In this document: positions 40,012 through 49,344 of the stretch, one piece after another
How positions within the stretch are numbered: position 1 is the first letter of the stretch
How the letters are laid out: every line of letters begins with the position of its first letter
From: Kosakonia oryziphila
GTDB taxonomy: Bacteria; Pseudomonadota; Gammaproteobacteria; Enterobacterales; Enterobacteriaceae
Reading direction: 5' to 3'
DNA: 64,000 nucleotides
NCBI RefSeq assembly: GCF_900094795.1
Contig: NZ_FMBC01000003.1
Span: 1-64,000 of the forward strand
Notes under the pieces: generated by a model
Told to the model about the DNA's origin: nothing
Databases searched by the model: none
What the model saw: the letters and a program-made list of their open reading frames with translations, nothing else
Made by a program: the position numbers and the translations under genes

Positions 40012-40232
40012 GCCCTGCACATAATCAATGCCATATTGCTGCCGCTTTATTACAAACGGATGCGCTTTTGACTCTGTTTGCTGCTGTTGCATTGAGGCTC
40101 CCTACGAACACAAGCTATAGCCGGTTACCTTGCCAGCGGGCAACGCTGATTTGTATAAGTAAAGGTTGTTTCCTGCGTCCTGTTATTAGATCATATGCCG
40201 TTATACGTTGTTTACGCCTTGAGGAACCCGTG

Positions 40233-41900
40233 ATGAGTGAGGCAGAAGCCCGCCCGACTAACTTTATTCGCCAGATCATTGATGAAGATCTGACCAGTGG
40301 TAAGCACACTACTATCCATACCCGTTTTCCGCCGGAGCCGAATGGCTACTTGCACATCGGTCATGCGAAATCTATCTGTCTGAACTTTGGCATCGCACAA
40401 GATTATCAGGGCCAGTGTAATCTGCGTTTTGATGATACCAATCCGGTTAAAGAAGACATTGAATACGTCGAATCGATCAAAAACGACGTGCAATGGTTGG
40501 GCTTTCACTGGTCTGGCGACATCTGCTACTCCTCGGATTACTTCGACAAGCTGTACCAGTATGCCATCGAACTGATCAACAAAGGCCTGGCCTATGTTGA
40601 CGAGCTTTCCGCTGATGAAATCCGTGAATATCGCGGTACTCTGACTCAGCCGGGTAAAAACAGCCCGTTCCGCGATCGCAGCGTAGAAGAGAACCTGGAG
40701 CTGTTTGAGAAAATGCGTTCCGGCGGCTTTGAGGAAGGTAAAGCATGCCTGCGCGCGAAGATCGATATGGCATCGCCGTTTATCGTGATGCGCGATCCGG
40801 TGCTGTATCGCATTAAATTTGCAGAGCACCACCAGACCGGCAACAAGTGGTGTATCTACCCGATGTACGACTTTACCCACTGCATCAGCGATGCGCTGGA
40901 AGGTATTACGCACTCCCTATGTACGCTGGAATTCCAGGACAACCGTCGTCTTTACGACTGGGTGCTGGATAACATCACCATTCCGGTTCATCCGCGCCAG
41001 TACGAGTTTTCGCGTCTGAATCTGGAATACACCGTGATGTCGAAGCGCAAACTGAATCAGTTGGTGACCGAGAAGCATGTGGAAGGCTGGGATGACCCGC
41101 GTATGCCGACCATCTCCGGTCTGCGACGCCGTGGTTATACTGCTGCTTCCATCCGTGAATTCTGTAAACGCATAGGCGTGACCAAGCAGGACAACACCAT
41201 CGAAATGGCTTCGCTGGAGTCTTGCATCCGTGAAGATCTTAACGAGAATGCGCCGCGCGCAATGGCTGTTATCGATCCGGTGAAACTGGTTATCGAAAAT
41301 TACCCGCAGGATAGCAGCGAAATCGTCACCATGCCTAACCATCCGAATAAACCGGAGATGGGCACGCGTGAAGTGCCGTTTAGCGGTGAGATCTGGATCG
41401 ATCGCGCAGATTTCCGTGAAGAAGCGAATAAGCAGTACAAACGTCTGGTGCTGGGTAAAGAAGTGCGCCTGCGCAACGCGTATGTGATTAAAGCTGAACG
41501 CGTGGAAAAAGATGACGAAGGCAATATCACGACCATTTTCTGCTCTTATGATGCGGATACTCTGAGCAAAGATCCGGCTGATGGCCGTAAAGTTAAAGGT
41601 GTGATCCACTGGGTAAGCGCGCAACATGCGTTGCCGATAGAAATCCGTCTCTACGATCGCCTGTTCAGTGTACCAAACCCGGGCGCGGCGGACGATTTCC
41701 TTGCCACTATCAATCCGGAATCACTGGTGATCAAACAAGGTTATGCCGAACCGTCTCTGAAAGAAGCGAAGGCGGGTAAAGCGTATCAGTTCGAGCGCGA
41801 AGGTTATTTTTGCCTCGACAGCCGTTATGCAAGCGCTACCAAAGCTGTCTTCAACCGCACTGTTGGGCTGCGTGATACCTGGGCAAAAATGGGTGATTGA
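40233..41900 (+). CDS. glnS: Glutaminyl-tRNA synthetase GlnS
   Basis: GlnS charges tRNA-Gln, four of whose relatives' genes lie 9 kb to the left. The start at 40233 ([16 protein letters not shown]) gives 555 residues, one more than K-12. The upstream in-frame extension to 40068 is not conserved. The class I motifs are HIGH ([10 protein letters not shown], about 38-47) and the KMSKS variant in YTVMSKRKL (about 265-273). The catalytic domain is followed by two beta-barrel anticodon-binding domains. Confidence 0.97.
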   Translation: MSEAEARPTNFIRQIIDEDLTSGKHTTIHTRFPPEPNGYLHIGHAKSICLNFGIAQDYQGQCNLRFDDTNPVKEDIEYVESIKNDVQWLGFHWSGDICYSSDYFDKLYQYAIELINKGLAYVDELSADEIREYRGTLTQPGKNSPFRDRSVEENLELFEKMRSGGFEEGKACLRAKIDMASPFIVMRDPVLYRIKFAEHHQTGNKWCIYPMYDFTHCISDALEGITHSLCTLEFQDNRRLYDWVLDNITIPVHPRQYEFSRLNLEYTVMSKRKLNQLVTEKHVEGWDDPRMPTISGLRRRGYTAASIREFCKRIGVTKQDNTIEMASLESCIREDLNENAPRAMAVIDPVKLVIENYPQDSSEIVTMPNHPNKPEMGTREVPFSGEIWIDRADFREEANKQYKRLVLGKEVRLRNAYVIKAERVEKDDEGNITTIFCSYDADTLSKDPADGRKVKGVIHWVSAQHALPIEIRLYDRLFSVPNPGAADDFLATINPESLVIKQGYAEPSLKEAKAGKAYQFEREGYFCLDSRYASATKAVFNRTVGLRDTWAKMGD

Positions 41901-41927
41901 TTAAGTCAACCACGGACAATCAGTTTA

Positions 41928-41955
41928 AAACGCCGCGAACTGCGGCGTTTTTTTT
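41928..41955 (+). terminator. Rho-independent terminator of glnS
   Basis: A stem of AACGCCGC/GCGGCGTT around GAACT is followed by eight T, 28 bases past the glnS stop. Confidence 0.9.
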
Positions 41956-41980
41956 GCTTATTCAAGAGGTCATTACAGCA

Positions 41981-42005
41981 TAATTCATTCGCGTTGCGAA
42001 TTAAT
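41981..42005. promoter_or_regulatory. NagC-like operator, distal chiP site
   Basis: ATTCGCGTTGCGAAT (41987-42001) is a perfect dyad flanked by A/T, of the same type as the nagE operator. Its centre is about 235 bases upstream of the second chiP operator. Confidence 0.7.
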
Positions 42006-42214
42006 GTCGTCTCTTATTGATATTGAATTAACCCGCCTGAAAGATGGTAACTTCCAAATTCCAGATAAATATAACATGTAATCGTTAACAATAAGAATTA
42101 TATCCTGCTTTTATGCATTTAAATTAATCATTTAACCGGTTGATGTAATTTTTTTCAAAACGCTACAAATTATGTGCACTCCATCATAATCCTGCATTTT
42201 ACTCACTAAAAAGC

Positions 42215-42240
42215 GTTGATAATTCGCGACGCGAAAAATA
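42215..42240. promoter_or_regulatory. NagC-like operator, proximal chiP site
   Basis: TTCGCGACGCGAA (42223-42235) with A/T flanks is a second NagC-like dyad, 110 bases before the chiP start. The AT-rich 210 bases between the two dyads should hold the chiP promoter. I could not choose one promoter with confidence. Confidence 0.7.
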
Positions 42241-42344
42241 GTCTTGAGCCGGTAGTTACTTCAGGGGTATTTCATAACCACCTAAACTTTTTGCTTTTTT
42301 TCTCGCCGTCTCGGCGGGTTATATGCGTCCAGAAGGAATCACAC

Positions 42345-43742
42345 ATGCGTATGTTTAGTGGTAAACGTAGTGCACTGGCGCTGGCTATTGCCAGTGTCAC
42401 AGCAATGTCGGGCTGGGTTGTATCTCCACAGGCTCATGCAGCCGGTTTTATCGATGATTCCACGCTTACGGGCGGTATTTATTACTGGCAGCGTGAACGT
42501 GACCGTAGAGATGTGCTGGAAAATAAATACAAAACTAATCTTTCGCACTCAACCTGGAATGCCAACCTGGATTTCCAGTCTGGCTATATCGCTGACATGT
42601 TCGGTCTGGATATTGCGGCTTTTACCGCGATTGAAATGGCAGAAAACGGTGACAGCGCACATCCGAACGAAATTGCTTTCTCCTCCAGTAATAAAGCCTA
42701 CAAAGAAGACTGGTCAGGAGATAAAAGCGGGATCAGTCTGTATAAAGCCGCTGCGAAATTTAAATATGGCCCTGTCTGGGCGCGCGCGGGTTACATCCAG
42801 CCAACCGGACAAACACTGTTAGCGCCGCACTGGAGCTTTATGCCGGGTACCTACCAGGGTGCGGAAGCCGGGGCGAGTTTTGATTACGGCGATGCAGGTG
42901 CGCTGAGCTTCTCGTATATGTGGGCCAATGAATACAAGTCGCCGTGGCATATCGAGATGGATAAGTTTTATCAGAACGACAGAAAAACCAAAGTCGACTA
43001 TCTACACTCTCTCGGCGCAAAATATGACTTCAAAAACGACCTTGTGCTGGAGGCTGCATTTGGCCAGGCGGAAGGCTACGTCGATCAATACTTCGCTAAA
43101 GCCAGCTACAAATTTGATGTGGCAGGTAGCCCGCTAAGCACCAGCTATCAGTTCTACGGTACCCGCGACAAAGTCAGTAATGGCGGCGTGAATGATATTT
43201 ATGACGGCACCGCATGGCTGCAAGCGTTGACTTTTGGCTACAAAATTGGTCAGGTCGATTTGCGTCTTGAAGGCACCCTGGTCAAAGCTGACGGCCAGCA
43301 AGGATACTTCCTGCAACGTATGACACCAACCTATGCGTCATCCAACGGGCGCCTTGATATCTGGTGGGATAACCGCTCTGACTTTAATGCCAACGGTGAA
43401 AAGGCCCTCTTCTTCGGCGCGATGTATGACCTGAAGAACTGGAACCTCCCTGGCTTTACGATCGGCGCATCTTATGTCTATGGGTGGGACGCGAAACCGG
43501 CTGCTATGGCCACACCGGATGCGTATTACGATCCAAACTACCGCCTGAAAGAGTCCGCTTACAGCCTGGATGGAATTTATACCGTTCAGGATGGTCGTGC
43601 CAAAGGCACGATGTTCAAGCTGCACTTTACCCAATACGACAACCATTCTGATATTCCGAGCTACGGCGGCGGCTACGGCAACATCTTCCAGGATGAGCGC
43701 GACGTGAAATTTATGGTTATCGCTCCGTTCACCATTTTCTGA
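42345..43742 (+). CDS. chiP: Chitoporin ChiP
   Basis: ChiP is an OprD-family outer-membrane porin for chitooligosaccharides. I start it at 42345 ([15 protein letters not shown]), giving 465 residues with a signal peptide cut after AHA (near residue 32). The mature protein begins [20 protein letters not shown]. Beta-strand patterns run throughout, and the C-terminus is [10 protein letters not shown] with the terminal phenylalanine needed for barrel insertion. The leader has an AGAAGGAAT ribosome site and a small CGCCG/CGGCG hairpin at 42304-42316. In E. coli the leader is silenced by ChiX sRNA. It is 44 bases from chb and probably co-transcribed. Confidence 0.95.
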   Translation: MRMFSGKRSALALAIASVTAMSGWVVSPQAHAAGFIDDSTLTGGIYYWQRERDRRDVLENKYKTNLSHSTWNANLDFQSGYIADMFGLDIAAFTAIEMAENGDSAHPNEIAFSSSNKAYKEDWSGDKSGISLYKAAAKFKYGPVWARAGYIQPTGQTLLAPHWSFMPGTYQGAEAGASFDYGDAGALSFSYMWANEYKSPWHIEMDKFYQNDRKTKVDYLHSLGAKYDFKNDLVLEAAFGQAEGYVDQYFAKASYKFDVAGSPLSTSYQFYGTRDKVSNGGVNDIYDGTAWLQALTFGYKIGQVDLRLEGTLVKADGQQGYFLQRMTPTYASSNGRLDIWWDNRSDFNANGEKALFFGAMYDLKNWNLPGFTIGASYVYGWDAKPAAMATPDAYYDPNYRLKESAYSLDGIYTVQDGRAKGTMFKLHFTQYDNHSDIPSYGGGYGNIFQDERDVKFMVIAPFTIF

Positions 43743-43786
43743 TGTGTTTGCCGGATTATGCCCGGCTGGAATACAAGGAACAAGTA

Positions 43787-46438
43787 ATGAAAACAGTACA
43801 ATTAAGCATCTTAGCCAGCGCAATCTTCGGGGTGTTAAGCAGCCCCGTGCTGGCAAATCAGAGTACCGTCGACGCTATCAGCCAGTTTCATCTTAACTAC
43901 GCGGTGAAAGATAACTTTGCCGCAAAGAATGGTACTGATTGTGCGAAGCTTGGTGCCGACTGGGCTTCCTGCAATAAAGCGGTGATCACGCTGACCAATA
44001 ATGGTGAAGCTGTAACTGACAAAGATTGGACGATTTACTTCCATAGCATCCGTCCGATACTGGAGGTAGCAAATGACCAGTTCAAGGTCACCCATATTAT
44101 GGGCGATCTGCACAAGCTGGAGCCGACGGACAAATTTACCGGCTTCCCGGCAAAGCAGGCGGTGGAAATTCCGGTTGTTAATGAGTACTGGCAGTTGTTT
44201 GTCACTGATGTGCTACCTCGATGGTACGTGACGGCTGAAGGTGCGACGGCAAAAGTGATCGCCAATACCGATACCGAAGATCTGTTCCAGTTTGTTACGC
44301 CGCTCGACGGCCACTGGAAACGTACTCCGGATGATAAAAATATCCTGATGACTGCGGAAGCGCGCTTTGAGAAAAATAGCGACGTCAACGCGCTGAACCT
44401 CTCCCTATTGCGTGGCCAGATTGTTCCCACGCCGCAGAAGGTAAAAATCTCCGGCCAGGATGTGGATCTGAGCAAAGGCGTGAAGCTCGATCTCTCTGCA
44501 CTCGGCGCGGATGCGCAGGCAGCGGTGAAGTCGCGCTTCGCGCTGCTGGGCGTCAAAGAGGGCCGTTATCCTGTTCGTACAGAGATCGCAGCGAAGGACT
44601 TTGTGGGTGATGAAGCCATATCTGGCGCCTACCAGTTGCGCATCGGGGCAAATGAAGCGGTAATAACTGGTTTTGATCAGGCAGGTGTGTTCTATGGCCT
44701 GCAATCTTTACTGTCGTTGGTCCCTTCCAGTGGCCCACAGAAAATCGCACAACTTGAAGCGAAAGACGCACCGCGCTTTGATTATCGCGCTATTCAACTT
44801 GATGTGGGACGTAACTTCCACAGCAAAGATGCCGTGCTGCGCCTGCTGGATCAGATGTCAGCTTATAAGCTGAACAAATTCCACTTTCACCTTACCGATG
44901 ACGAAGGCTGGCGTATTGAGATCCCTGGTCTGCCTGAACTGACCGACATCGGCAGTAAACGTTGCCACGATCTGAGCGAGAAAACGTGTCTGCTGCCGCA
45001 GTTGGGTTCCGGCCCGGACAGCAACAACAATGGTAGCGGCCACTTCAGCCGTACCGATTACATCGACATACTAAAGTACGCGAAAGCGCGACAGATTGAA
45101 GTGATCCCGGAAATTGATATGCCAGCTCACGCCCGTGCTGCTGTGATCTCAATGGAAGCGCGCTACGAGCGACTTCACAAAGAGGGAAAAGAGAAAGAGG
45201 CGAATCAGTACCGTTTACTGGATCCTACAGACACCTCCAATACCACCGGGGTACAGTTTTATAACCGCACTGGCTATCTGAACCCTTGCCTTAATTCATC
45301 GCGCAACTTCGTCGATAAGGTGATTGGCGAAATCCAGCAAATGCACAAAGAAGCGGGTGTACCGCTGAACACCTGGCATTTTGGCGCTGACGAAGCGAAA
45401 AACATCTATCTGGGAGCGGGTTATACCGACCAGAAAAAACCTGAAGCGGGCAAAGGTATCATCGATCAGAGCAATCAGGACAAACCGTGGGCGAAATCTC
45501 AGGTCTGCCAGACCATGGTCAAAGAGGGTAAGATTGCCGATGTTGATCATCTTTCCAGCTATTTTGGAGTTGAGGTCAGCAAGCTGGTGAAAGCGCACGG
45601 TATTGGCACCATGCAGGCGTGGCAGGATGGACTGAAAGATGCCAAAAATGCCGCCGACTTTGCCACCGATCACGTCAATGTCAACTTCTGGGATACGCTC
45701 TACTGGGGCGGTTTCGATTCGGTAAATGACTGGGCAAATAAAGGGTTCCGCGTCATTGTCTCAAATCCGGACTATGTTTACCTCGACTTTCCGAGTGAAG
45801 TTAATCCGGCGGAAAGTGGCTACTATTGGGGAACGCGCTTTAGCGATGAGCGCAAGATCTTCAGCTTTGCGCCGGACAACATGCCGCAAAATGCTGAAAC
45901 CTCACTGGATCGTGACGGCAATCCATTCAACGCGAAATCGGATAAACCGTGGCCGGGAGCCTATGGTCTTTCTGCTCAGTTGTGGAGTGAAGTGGTACGC
46001 ACCGACAACCAGATGGAGTACATGATTTATCCACGTATGATTGCAGTCGCAGAGCGGGCATGGCACCGCGCCGGTTGGGAACAGGATTATCAGGCCGGCC
46101 GCGAGTACAAAGGTGGTAAAACCCATCTGGTCGATGTAAAAGCGCTGGATAAAGACTGGACCCGCTTTGCAAATCTGTTAGGTCATCGTGAACTGGCAAA
46201 ACTGGACAAAGCAGGCATCAACTACCGCCTGCCTGTACCGGGCGCGCGCGTGGTCGGCGGCAAGCTGGAAGCCAATACCAGCTTCCCAGGAATGGTCGTT
46301 GAATATTCTACGGATGGTGGTAAAAACTGGCTATGCTACGACGATAAAGCGCGTCCGCAGGTGAGCGGGGACGTGCAGATCCGTACCGCCAGCCCGGACG
46401 GCAAGCGTTTCAGCCGTGTGGATAGAGTGAAAGCGTAA
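43787..46438 (+). CDS. chb: Beta-N-acetylhexosaminidase (chitobiase), GH20, exported
   Basis: This 883-residue enzyme should split chitobiose and short chitooligosaccharides to GlcNAc. I start at 43787 (MKTVQLSILASAIF), behind an AAGGA site. A signal peptide is cut near residue 23 (VLA before NQS). The order is an N-terminal carbohydrate-binding-like domain (about 30-190), a GH20b domain, the GH20 barrel (about 330-790) with the catalytic pair Asp535-Glu536 in WHFGADEAKN, and a C-terminal immunoglobulin-like domain. The length and architecture match Serratia chitobiase (885 residues). It follows chiP directly, in the position of chiQ of K-12, which is absent. The symbol is by homology. Confidence 0.93.
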   Translation: MKTVQLSILASAIFGVLSSPVLANQSTVDAISQFHLNYAVKDNFAAKNGTDCAKLGADWASCNKAVITLTNNGEAVTDKDWTIYFHSIRPILEVANDQFKVTHIMGDLHKLEPTDKFTGFPAKQAVEIPVVNEYWQLFVTDVLPRWYVTAEGATAKVIANTDTEDLFQFVTPLDGHWKRTPDDKNILMTAEARFEKNSDVNALNLSLLRGQIVPTPQKVKISGQDVDLSKGVKLDLSALGADAQAAVKSRFALLGVKEGRYPVRTEIAAKDFVGDEAISGAYQLRIGANEAVITGFDQAGVFYGLQSLLSLVPSSGPQKIAQLEAKDAPRFDYRAIQLDVGRNFHSKDAVLRLLDQMSAYKLNKFHFHLTDDEGWRIEIPGLPELTDIGSKRCHDLSEKTCLLPQLGSGPDSNNNGSGHFSRTDYIDILKYAKARQIEVIPEIDMPAHARAAVISMEARYERLHKEGKEKEANQYRLLDPTDTSNTTGVQFYNRTGYLNPCLNSSRNFVDKVIGEIQQMHKEAGVPLNTWHFGADEAKNIYLGAGYTDQKKPEAGKGIIDQSNQDKPWAKSQVCQTMVKEGKIADVDHLSSYFGVEVSKLVKAHGIGTMQAWQDGLKDAKNAADFATDHVNVNFWDTLYWGGFDSVNDWANKGFRVIVSNPDYVYLDFPSEVNPAESGYYWGTRFSDERKIFSFAPDNMPQNAETSLDRDGNPFNAKSDKPWPGAYGLSAQLWSEVVRTDNQMEYMIYPRMIAVAERAWHRAGWEQDYQAGREYKGGKTHLVDVKALDKDWTRFANLLGHRELAKLDKAGINYRLPVPGARVVGGKLEANTSFPGMVVEYSTDGGKNWLCYDDKARPQVSGDVQIRTASPDGKRFSRVDRVKA

Positions 46439-46456
46439 TTATTGCTGAAGTAACCT

Positions 46457-46490
46457 GCCCGGTGGCGCAAACCTGCCGGGCATTTTTGTT
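46457..46490 (+). terminator. Terminator of chiP-chb
   Basis: A GCCCGG/CCGGGC stem with a long loop is followed by ATTTTTGTTTTTG, 19 bases past the chb stop. Confidence 0.75.
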
Positions 46491-46499
46491 TTTGTAGGG

Positions 46500-46526
46500 T
46501 AAAAAAAAACCAACCCGAAGGTTGGC
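46500..46526 (-). terminator. Rho-independent terminator of fur
   Basis: On the minus strand a CCAACC/GGTTGG stem closed by a four-base loop is followed by nine T, 18 bases past the fur stop. Confidence 0.85.
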
Positions 46527-46543
46527 TTGAGTATGAAAAGGGA

Positions 46544-46990
46544 TTATTTCGCGTCGTGCGCGTGTTCATCTTCGCGGCAGTCACCCTCGGCGCAGTGGCC
46601 GTACAGGTAAAGGCTGTGGTTCGTCAGGCGAATGCCGTGTTTGGCGGCGATTTCACGCTGGCGCGCTTCGATGGAATCATCACTGAATTCGATCACTTTG
46701 CCGCAGTCCAGGCAAATCAGATGATCGTGGTGATGCTGCTGAGTTAGTTCAAAAACGGATTTCCCGCCTTCGAAGTTATGACGGGTCACAATGCCAGCGT
46801 CATCAAACTGGTTCAATACACGATATACTGTTGCCAGTCCGATCTCTTCGCCCATGTCGATCAGTCGTTTATACAAATCTTCCGCACTGACATGATGGTT
46901 ATCCGGTTCCTGAAGCACTTCCAGTATTTTTAACCGAGGAAGCGTGACTTTCAGGCCAGCCTTCTTTAATGCGATATTGTTGTCAGTCAT
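46544..46990 (-). CDS. fur: Ferric uptake regulator Fur
   Basis: Fur is the iron-dependent repressor of iron uptake. The 148 residues equal E. coli. The winged-helix domain spans about 1-80. The dimerisation domain has HHHDHLICLDCGK (histidine-rich regulatory site and Cys93/Cys96 zinc ligands) and the later HCAEGDCRED pair. Its start codon lies inside the 3' end of uof, so fur translation is coupled to that leader peptide. Confidence 0.98.
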   Translation of the reverse strand: MTDNNIALKKAGLKVTLPRLKILEVLQEPDNHHVSAEDLYKRLIDMGEEIGLATVYRVLNQFDDAGIVTRHNFEGGKSVFELTQQHHHDHLICLDCGKVIEFSDDSIEARQREIAAKHGIRLTNHSLYLYGHCAEGDCREDEHAHDAK

Positions 46991-47069
46991 GCGGAATCTG
47001 TCCTGTTGCTATACGATTCACTTCCTCAATGGAAGTTAGAAGGAATGCACCTGGGGTAATGCGTCTCAT
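46983..47069 (-). CDS. uof: Fur leader peptide Uof
   Basis: A 28-codon frame (starting MRRITPGAFLL, ending TGQIPHD) runs from an ATG at 47069 to a TGA at 46983-46985 and overlaps the fur start by eight bases in another frame. Its length, sequence type and overlap match uof of E. coli. There, translation of uof is needed for fur translation and RyhB represses fur by acting on uof. A Fur-box-like TAATGAGACGCATTA sits over its start, in line with autoregulation. Confidence 0.85.
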   Translation of the reverse strand: MRRITPGAFLLTSIEEVNRIATGQIPHD

Positions 47070-47130
47070 TATAGAACTGCCATGACTAAATGAAAACTGC
47101 AAGTCCTCAAGTAAAGTAAGCTTTTAAAAC

Positions 47131-47168
47131 GTGGTGTCACCAGCAACTCCTGTGTTTCATGACACCAC
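47131..47168. repeat. Inverted repeat in the fur-fldA intergenic region
   Basis: GTGGTGTCA at 47131-47139 and its exact complement at 47160-47168 flank a 20-base loop, about 100 bases past the fldA stop on the fldA strand. No T run follows. It may be a protein-binding dyad or a weak RNA hairpin. The remaining 47070-47279 sequence should hold the fur/uof promoters. Confidence 0.45.
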
Positions 47169-47279
47169 TCTGGCAGAGCTTATTGTACAGCGATGGAGAA
47201 AAAAGTTAAAAATTTGTAGCAATTATTCCCATTGCTTTTACCTATTAATACCACGTAACCCGCAGATTACGCGGCACAA

Positions 47280-47810
47280 TCAGGCATTGATGATGTCATC
47301 AAGATGCAGCTCTTCGCGCACTTGCTTAACCCATTTTTGTACACGTTCTGCGGTCAGTTCTGGCTGACGGTCTTCGTCAATCGCCAGACCAACAAAATGG
47401 TCATCATCCGCCAGGCCTTTAGAGGCTTCGAAATGGTAGCCCGCTGTCGGCCAGTGGCCCACGATGGTCGCGCCGCGCGGCTCAATAATGTCGCGGATCG
47501 TACCCAGCGCATCACAGAAATATTCTGCATAGTCTTCCTGATCGCCGCAGCCGAACAGTGCAACTAACTTACCATTAAAATCAATATCTTCCAGTGTCGG
47601 GAAAAAATCATCCCAGTCGCACTGCGCTTCGCCGTAATACCAGGTCGGAATGCCGAGCAACAGAATATCATATCCTTCGATATCTTCTTTGCTGCTCTTG
47701 GCAATGTCATGCACATCGGCAACATCTTTACCAAGCTGACTCTGGATCATTTTCGCAATATTTTCGGTGTTGCCGGTATCGCTGCCGAAGAAAATACCTG
47801 TAATTGCCAT
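47280..47810 (-). CDS. fldA: Flavodoxin 1
   Basis: FldA is an FMN electron carrier that serves pyruvate formate-lyase activation, methionine synthase reactivation, and biotin and isoprenoid synthesis. The start at 47810 ([20 protein letters not shown]) gives 176 residues as in E. coli. The upstream extension to 47936 is not conserved. The FMN phosphate loop GSDTGNTEN (about 9-17), the [15 protein letters not shown] loop and the [12 protein letters not shown] loop are intact. Confidence 0.97.
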   Translation of the reverse strand: MAITGIFFGSDTGNTENIAKMIQSQLGKDVADVHDIAKSSKEDIEGYDILLLGIPTWYYGEAQCDWDDFFPTLEDIDFNGKLVALFGCGDQEDYAEYFCDALGTIRDIIEPRGATIVGHWPTAGYHFEASKGLADDDHFVGLAIDEDRQPELTAERVQKWVKQVREELHLDDIINA

Positions 47811-47973
47811 GAGTAAAATAACCTCTTGAAACCTAATGAATATGATGGTGGTGCTATGCCTACAGATAAGGGCAATCATAGCAGAACAGAGAAGGGCGCG
47901 AAAACAGCTATCGCCCCGGAGTGCACTGTATGACACATGAAAACATAAAAATAAGAGAGGTGATTCGGAGTAA

Positions 47974-48258
47974 TTACTTTTCGCGCAACGCGTCCAGTTG
48001 TGCCAGCAGCATCTCTTCGATAAGTTCGCTGCGGCTCATGTCGCGCGCATCGGCAAGTTGGTTTAACGCATCGACGGCTTCAATATTCAGTTTTAGCTCG
48101 ACGCGTTTAAGCCCACGAACTTTATCGCGTTTTAGTTGATTGCGTTTGTTGATGCGTAACTGTTCATCGCGCGAGAGCGGATTCGTCTTCGGCCGTCCCG
48201 GGCGACGCTCATTCGCGAACAGATCCAGGGTTGTACGGTCCGTTTGTTCTTTAGCCAT
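47974..48258 (-). CDS. ybfE: Ribbon-helix-helix-type protein YbfE
   Basis: The 94-residue basic protein starts at 48258 ([14 protein letters not shown]). The longer frame to 48324 is not conserved. The [32 protein letters not shown] region near the C-terminus (about 50-80) has the pattern of a ribbon-helix-helix DNA-binding fold, and the [14 protein letters not shown] stretch is basic. K-12 YbfE is annotated as LexA-regulated. I did not see a canonical LexA box just upstream here. It lies between fldA and ybfF on the same strand. Confidence 0.88.
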   Translation of the reverse strand: MAKEQTDRTTLDLFANERRPGRPKTNPLSRDEQLRINKRNQLKRDKVRGLKRVELKLNIEAVDALNQLADARDMSRSELIEEMLLAQLDALREK

Positions 48259-48388
48259 GTTTAAGCATACTACGGGAAAGACAAGCAATCGGGCTGCCGC
48301 CCGGGCTGAATAGCGCGCCATCATACATCAGCATAACGGGCGCGCCAACGGGCGGACGCGTTCTGGCAACCGGTCGCCGCCTTTTTAA

Positions 48389-49162
48389 TCAGTTTGACTT
48401 TTCAGCGAGATAACGGTTAATTGCCCGCATCACTGCTTCAGGTTTTTCCGCATGCACCCAGTGGCCAGCGCCAGCAATCACATGCGCGCGTGCCTGCGGG
48501 AACTGGTCAAGCAAAGCACGCCGGTACTGCTCTGTAACGTAAGGGGAGTTGCCGCCGCAGACAAACAGTGCCGGATGAGGCCACGCGGGAATGGTTTCCC
48601 AGCCGACAATATGCGGATATTGCTCCCACAGCACTGGCACATTGAAACGCCACGCACCCTCAACAAACGATTTCAGCAGAAACTGGATCACGCCTTCTTC
48701 TTTTACATGCTCGCGCATTAGCGAAGCCGCTTGCTGGCGCGTAGTAATCTGTGCGTCGGTGACCGCGTTGATCGCGGTAAATATCTCGTCGTGGCGGCGA
48801 ATGTGGTAATCGACTGGTGCAATATCAATTGCCACCAGCTTTTCTACACGTTCCGGCGCTAGCGCAGACAACGCCATCACAGCTTTGCCGCCCATTGAGT
48901 GACCGATAAAGACAGCTTTGTCGATATGATGGGCATCCAGCGTGTCCAGCAGATCCTGCGCCATTGCCGGATAGTTCATCTCGTCGGAACGGGGGGAAAG
49001 ACCGTGGTTGCGCATATCCACCTGCACCACGTCGTACTCCGGCACCAGTTCGCGGGCCAGTACGCCGAGGTTATCGAGGCTACCAAACAGCCCGTGAACA
49101 AGGACGACTGGAGAATTATTGTGCGGATGTTGTGCAGATTGCGCTCGCGTATTTAATTTCAT
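48389..49162 (-). CDS. ybfF: Alpha/beta-hydrolase esterase YbfF
   Basis: YbfF is a cytosolic esterase of the alpha/beta hydrolase fold with activity on short-chain and CoA-type esters in E. coli. I start at 49162 (MKLNTRAQSAQHPHNNS), 257 residues. The frame to 49261 extends beyond conservation. The oxyanion VLVHGLFGSLDN loop, the nucleophile serine in FIGHSMGGKAV (near 93) and the final histidine in VIAGAGHWVHAEKP are present. Confidence 0.94.
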   Translation of the reverse strand: MKLNTRAQSAQHPHNNSPVVLVHGLFGSLDNLGVLARELVPEYDVVQVDMRNHGLSPRSDEMNYPAMAQDLLDTLDAHHIDKAVFIGHSMGGKAVMALSALAPERVEKLVAIDIAPVDYHIRRHDEIFTAINAVTDAQITTRQQAASLMREHVKEEGVIQFLLKSFVEGAWRFNVPVLWEQYPHIVGWETIPAWPHPALFVCGGNSPYVTEQYRRALLDQFPQARAHVIAGAGHWVHAEKPEAVMRAINRYLAEKSN

Positions 49163-49344
49163 AGGAAAGTTCTTTTTTTCACTCTGGCGGGTTAGGTTAT
49201 TATGGTGAACATTCTGCCGCCCGGCTGCAAGGTTAAGAATTACTCTTACTTTTGCCGCCATCCTGGTTTGACGCTATCCGATGTTGAGATTTCACTTTAT
49301 AATCCCAACACTTGTATTCAGATTAGATATAGCACTGGATTAAG

